DNA of 64,000 nucleotides from CAYLLN01 sp040901775 (lineage in GTDB: Bacteria; Planctomycetota; Planctomycetia; Pirellulales; Pirellulaceae). The notes below the pieces were generated by a model. That model was given only the letters and a program-made list of their open reading frames with translations. It was not told where the DNA came from and ran no database searches. The translations under genes and the position numbers were made by a program. How positions within the stretch are numbered: the first letter of the stretch is position 1; each line of letters starts with the position of its first letter. This document shows, one piece after another, positions 61,401 through 64,000 of this stretch. The DNA is taken from positions 1-64,000 of the forward strand of contig JBBDYF010000278.1 in the NCBI GenBank assembly GCA_040901775.1. Direction: 5' to 3'.

Positions 61401-63710
61401 TTTGCAACGGCGATGGCCCGCTGCGAGGATTCGCTGGGCGAAGCGTATCGTCCCCTGAGGTACGATCTTCCCGAGGGAGGAATGGTAGCGCTCTCGGACC
61501 TGAGGACGCAGGCGGTGCAAGCACTGGCTGGCTGGAGTCCGATTGGTTTACCGGAGAGGCTCGGCTTCTCGGGCGGAGCAGCCGGCTCCCAATCGTTTGA
61601 AGTTCACCTGCCGCCCCAAGGGACGGCCGGCCAGCGCAGCGCGCTCTTTCCGGCTGGTTTGGCAACGCTCGCGCTCTCGGCGAAAAGCGCCGGCAGCGAG
61701 CCGAGCGTTCAGGTCTCGTTCGATGCCGCGGGGGGGCAGACGTTGCAAGGCGTCGCGCTGCCGCTGCCTGCGATGTCCGCCCCCCCGCTGACGGCCTATC
61801 TGACGCGGGTCGGTTCGACGGAATCGACCCGCTCGACCGTGGCAGCCGCGTTGTGGTATCGCGGCCATGTCGTGCGATCGGAGCTGCGCTTGGGCGACTT
61901 GCCTTCCGCCGACTACGTCGAGTCGCGCGTCGCGCGGCGCGAGGTTAGCCCCCCGTCGATCCGAATCCAAGGCCAGGATCGCGTGCAGGGAGCGCTGGCA
62001 TTCGTGTTTGATTGTTCGCCAAGTATGCGGGGAGGAGGGCGGTTCGAGGACGCCAAACGAGAACTGCAAAAGGTGCTGAAGGATTTGGCGGACGACGGGG
62101 CCGACGATCTGCACATCGGACTTTCGGCTTACGCCCGGCGAACGCCCGGCGAGAATGCCTACTACTTGTACGGGAAGCCTTGGGAAGACTTTCCGAACAA
62201 TCTATCCGCGGGGGGAAAGGCCAGGCTCGCGGCCAACCCGGACTTTGCCTTGGCTTTTCCGCATCCCGACCGAGACTTCGAAGAGTTAATCGCGGTTCGC
62301 GATGGATCGGTCAGTTCGGTGTTGGATCAACTCGCGACGATGCGGAGCGAGGACTGCAAGGGCGTAACTCCGCTCTACTACTCGGTGCAACAAGCGATCC
62401 GAACCGCCTTCGTCGGTCTGCCGCGCGATCTGCCCGGTTTGAATCTGTTTGTCATTTCGGACGGCGTGAATATGCCTTACGACACGTTCGTAAATCGAGC
62501 GGGGGGCGAGGTGGTTGGACTGGGAGACGTCGGGCGGGCAGTCAACCATAGCGATCTCGAGGCGCTGGAAAAAGCGCTCCGCGACGCACCCGACAACCTG
62601 CGCGTGACGGTGCTGTTGTTTGGAACGCGAAACACGCCGCTGGAAAGGGCCCAGTTTGCCGAGCTGGCGAACCTCGACAAGGCTCATGCCAATTTCGTGG
62701 TCATCGATCGGCCCGATGGAAAGCAGATTTCCAGCGACATTCGCGCCTCGTTTCCCAAGTCGAGCGCCGAACTGACCGAGCCGGACTCGCAGCCGCAAAA
62801 GCTCGTATTGGATACGGAGACGCGCGTCGCCGGGTGGGACCAGAGCGGCCTGCCGCGGAGGGTCGCCGCGCCGCGCGTTTTGCGTTTCAAGCCGGCCGGA
62901 CAAGAGGCCGCGAACGAAAAGCGGCTCGAATTGCTCGGTGGAGAAAAGATCGTGTTGGAATTCACGGGCCAGCGCGGGGAACGGGCGCTGCGTTTTCTCG
63001 ACGACGATGGAACGGGGCAGTTGTTCGAGGGCCCGCTCGACGTGGTTGCCTTGGCGCCGAGCCGGCAAGGCCGCACGATCGAAGCGTTTTCGTTCAAGCT
63101 CCGCGACAAAAAGCACGACCAGCAGTTCACCCCGCGTCCCCCCTACACCTGGGCGGAAGTGCAACCCGCCGGGGATTCGCCCAACCTACCGCGAGATGTC
63201 TTTCCTGGTCTCGATGCGCAATGGAGAGACCGCACGAACATGCCCGTGCTGGAAGTGCCGGTGCTCGACTGGCCCGCGGCCGCGACGCGCGCGAGCGTCC
63301 GTCTGTGGTTCCGCTATCGGCAGCCGGAACAAGCCGCCTGGGCCACGGTGCGTCCGGGCGATTCCCGCCCGCAGTTGGAATTCGCCGGCGGAGTTGCCCA
63401 AGCGGCTGCCCGCTGGTCGGTCGAGCAAGCGGGCGGAGAGGGGGAGCCGAGCCGCATCGTGCGAGTCACCTTGAACACAGGAGAACCGCCGGGCAGCTTT
63501 CAAGAACTACTAGCATACGCCGTCTGGATGTGGCCCCAGCCGAACCAGACCAGCCGCAAGTATGCCCGCGACGGAAGCCACGCGATTCACGAATTCACGT
63601 TTGCCGACGCCGCCCACGCCCAAACCGATCTGAAACTGCAAATCGTGACGAAGCAGCAATTTCAGGAAGGTGCGACCGCCTGCGAATTCGAACAAGATAT
63701 TGCGAATTGA
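58449..63710 (+). CDS. Giant membrane protein with caspase-like domain and C-terminal vWA domain
   Basis: 1753 residues from GTG at 58449 (GGAG seven bases upstream). A cytoplasmic basic N-terminus (1-52) and one membrane helix (about 54-74) precede a caspase-like domain: AVIVYVAAHGVV with H164, and KLLVLDCQRVLSCW, where the canonical D-x-C-H motif reads D-C215-Q-R. The cysteine is one position early, so activity is doubtful. A very long helical region follows (about 400-1100), then a von Willebrand A domain with an intact MIDAS (FVFDCSPSM: D1188, S1190, S1192) and a beta-rich tail. The architecture parallels the 1590-residue protein encoded at 19514 and, in part, the giant kinase. vWA domains bind protein ligands through a metal; the bulk should be periplasmic. 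Function unknown. Confidence 0.65.
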   Translation: MNAAPDDASARKPAAKSKSPAWMGSKPAAKSRGAVSAWKPASQKQQDEESRRRLVRIFVTSSAVLLLLGFIAYLLFKPQATTLVVFRATTYPLQMPPLAFAKEDEALLARISPQNLQLQGGAGIPFDSKGSLEPLREQLKRAAGGRLNPFAWLQDAVIVYVAAHGVVNEQGAACLVPPQGDPFDSRTWLTLSDVLQAIAEEPALEGKKKLLVLDCQRVLSCWRSGLLNNRFAQALQASVAATDDDDLYVLTAAAADQVAWPAPELRGTVFGHFLARGLGGEARAGRGRSKTVTLGQLYAYLSKQVDGYVFHRRGVHQQPVLLHARQGQLTIDNKLLVGSNPQDRAPRDHDFAIAYVDLGAATADWKEARSEFDPLRHAQSLLEGPGKAPPASTAKQVSLQSVWDLLDQRQGYSVDPVLWASVQQRLAAIEERILAGEEYQTALPLHLQSLASDLNSQKWLPAGKRPRLSLASVAHRDSATDASQNALQLLAAWSQAGEPAKRRELLAKQASRTATIRDFYSLAASESGLPDKGLKSLTEILGQMPLDPGGELVESHFVTLLDRANGLADAPLTPDQVSSALAARKSAEQTALPADDRVHYAIQRLVNAADEKRRAAEDQLYLRDNAFAALVKQCLEGDAKTVGYAEIQQRSGELVEAYRFRDQVWSELPFLAEWNFLRWRLAEAGNAESKWLAIAPRELVELLRGTIALDDRLQVLADDREGGAVWLGKYEACRRAAGELKESWQRARAGLDAVNPRLPEVEDHYSLPADVFNVELAMRTPLLPPGTGKQMLGKYLATLQHWAEEPLAVELPEPAEPTLTAANTFTSGARPFLEELHRALYFEFGSLPYDQHTVATSWDDKQSADVVFRRPVGDGDQAWGRLRKLLLNYDAQMQKEPQPAWNATQSALDGSRELRRWDRRARLAAPWLCCFEPELTLAKGANHPTPSRWLQEYDAAHRISWHAYRLLQDFWGGGSTVSADSPPYFATAMARCEDSLGEAYRPLRYDLPEGGMVALSDLRTQAVQALAGWSPIGLPERLGFSGGAAGSQSFEVHLPPQGTAGQRSALFPAGLATLALSAKSAGSEPSVQVSFDAAGGQTLQGVALPLPAMSAPPLTAYLTRVGSTESTRSTVAAALWYRGHVVRSELRLGDLPSADYVESRVARREVSPPSIRIQGQDRVQGALAFVFDCSPSMRGGGRFEDAKRELQKVLKDLADDGADDLHIGLSAYARRTPGENAYYLYGKPWEDFPNNLSAGGKARLAANPDFALAFPHPDRDFEELIAVRDGSVSSVLDQLATMRSEDCKGVTPLYYSVQQAIRTAFVGLPRDLPGLNLFVISDGVNMPYDTFVNRAGGEVVGLGDVGRAVNHSDLEALEKALRDAPDNLRVTVLLFGTRNTPLERAQFAELANLDKAHANFVVIDRPDGKQISSDIRASFPKSSAELTEPDSQPQKLVLDTETRVAGWDQSGLPRRVAAPRVLRFKPAGQEAANEKRLELLGGEKIVLEFTGQRGERALRFLDDDGTGQLFEGPLDVVALAPSRQGRTIEAFSFKLRDKKHDQQFTPRPPYTWAEVQPAGDSPNLPRDVFPGLDAQWRDRTNMPVLEVPVLDWPAAATRASVRLWFRYRQPEQAAWATVRPGDSRPQLEFAGGVAQAAARWSVEQAGGEGEPSRIVRVTLNTGEPPGSFQELLAYAVWMWPQPNQTSRKYARDGSHAIHEFTFADAAHAQTDLKLQIVTKQQFQEGATACEFEQDIAN

Positions 63711-63731
63711 CGCTCCCGTTACGCGCTCGAA

Positions 63732-63835
63732 TGGGCGGCACAGGGCTCGAACCTGGGACCTCCCACGATGTTCCCGAGCGAACAGGTCGCCGATGACAAT
63801 ACCCGCTTCGTTCGAAAGAGGGAGTTCCGCCGCCC
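63732..63835 (-). other. tRNA-like sequence (acceptor stem and T arm only), not a normal tRNA
   Basis: On the minus strand GGGCGGC (from 63835) pairs exactly with GCCGCCC (to 63733), and AGGTCCCAGGTTCGAGCCCTG is a standard variable-loop/T-arm sequence placed right before the 3' acceptor strand. The 104-base length, the absence of a D arm of the TAGCTC..GGT type and the lack of a proper anticodon stem with U33 exclude an ordinary tRNA. It may be a tRNA relic, an insertion into a tRNA, or a tRNA mimic. Confidence 0.35.
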
Positions 63836-63924
63836 GCTCGGAGAGCAACGGATTAAAACCGTCGCCAAAAACAAGCGTGCAAAACACACCTCGCCCCAAA
63901 CAATGCCGCGCGATCTACTCGCGG

Positions 63925-64000
63925 CTATTTTTTCGACTTCTTCCCACTTTTCTTGGGCGAAGCCTTCTTCTTGGCTGCCGGCTTGGAAGCTGCTGACTTG
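63925..64000 (-). CDS. C-terminal tail of a Lys/Ala-rich protein (partial)
   Basis: The minus strand reads KSAASKPAAKKKASPKKSGK and then KSKK before TAG at 63925-63927; the gene continues beyond the window edge. Lys/Ala/Pro/Ser tails of this type occur at the ends of bacterial histone H1-like and HU-like proteins, topoisomerase I and some ribosomal or RNA-binding proteins in high-GC bacteria. The body is not visible, so no product is named. The frame is too short to judge by codon use, but the composition is distinctive. Confidence 0.6.
   Translation of the reverse strand, partial: KSAASKPAAKKKASPKKSGKKSKK

Noticed and set aside
63732..63835. Ordinary tRNA gene
   Set aside because: The length is wrong, there is no D arm, and no anticodon stem with U33 can be drawn.

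Overview
The window is GC-rich bacterial DNA that looks planctomycetal, probably Pirellulales-like. The grounds are marker families rather than rRNA: a DUF1559 pseudopilin-like protein, two DUF1573-type domains, giant proteins with one membrane span, a surface repeat protein with an LERLEDR-type N-terminal motif, and many imperfect intergenic inverted repeats. It is a scaffold with one 100-N gap (6981-7080) inside a repetitive gene.

Layout. 1-5.2 kb: oxidoreductase genes, namely a glucose/sorbosone dehydrogenase broken by an in-frame amber codon, a FAD oxidoreductase with a C-terminal Rieske domain, and a phytoene-desaturase-like flavoprotein. 5.2-9.5 kb: a repeat-rich surface protein spanning the assembly gap. 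10-15.6 kb: a giant membrane Ser/Thr kinase. 15.6-16 kb: copy A of a structured, promoter-bearing non-coding element. 16-19.4 kb: a TonB-dependent receptor and a small OB-fold protein. 19.5-54 kb: a type VI secretion (T6SS) island. 53.4-64 kb: a YkgJ-type cysteine-cluster protein, a protein-methyltransferase-like enzyme, copy B of the non-coding element, a Cys/HEAT-like protein, a second giant caspase-like/vWA protein, a tRNA-like sequence and the tail of a lysine-rich protein.

The T6SS island has two arms diverging from about 36.7 kb. The minus arm reads tssE, tssF, tssG, clpV(tssH), a candidate nucleotidyl-cyclase toxin, vgrG, an FHA-DUF6931 protein, PAAR and a 1590-residue caspase-fold membrane protein. 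The plus arm reads tssK, a five-gene operon (DUF1573 lipoprotein, DUF1559 protein, membrane-anchored protein, Cys-rich peptide, C39-like protease), tssL, tssM, an unknown gene, a FliA-like sigma factor, tssA, tssB, tssC, hcp, tagJ/impE and a peptidoglycan endopeptidase. All core parts are present except TssJ. TssM stops right after its third membrane helix and has lost its P-loop, and TssL stops after its membrane helix. The envelope complex therefore appears to have almost no periplasmic part.

How the genes may work together (inference): TssABC/Hcp/VgrG/PAAR/ClpV and the TssEFGK baseplate form the contractile machine on a minimal TssLM anchor. The kinase and FHA protein resemble the known threonine-phosphorylation control of T6SS. 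The sigma factor may drive part of the island. The cyclase-like toxin and the LAS-type endopeptidase are the best cargo or accessory candidates. Two giant proteins with caspase-like folds but altered catalytic-cysteine positions bracket the island.
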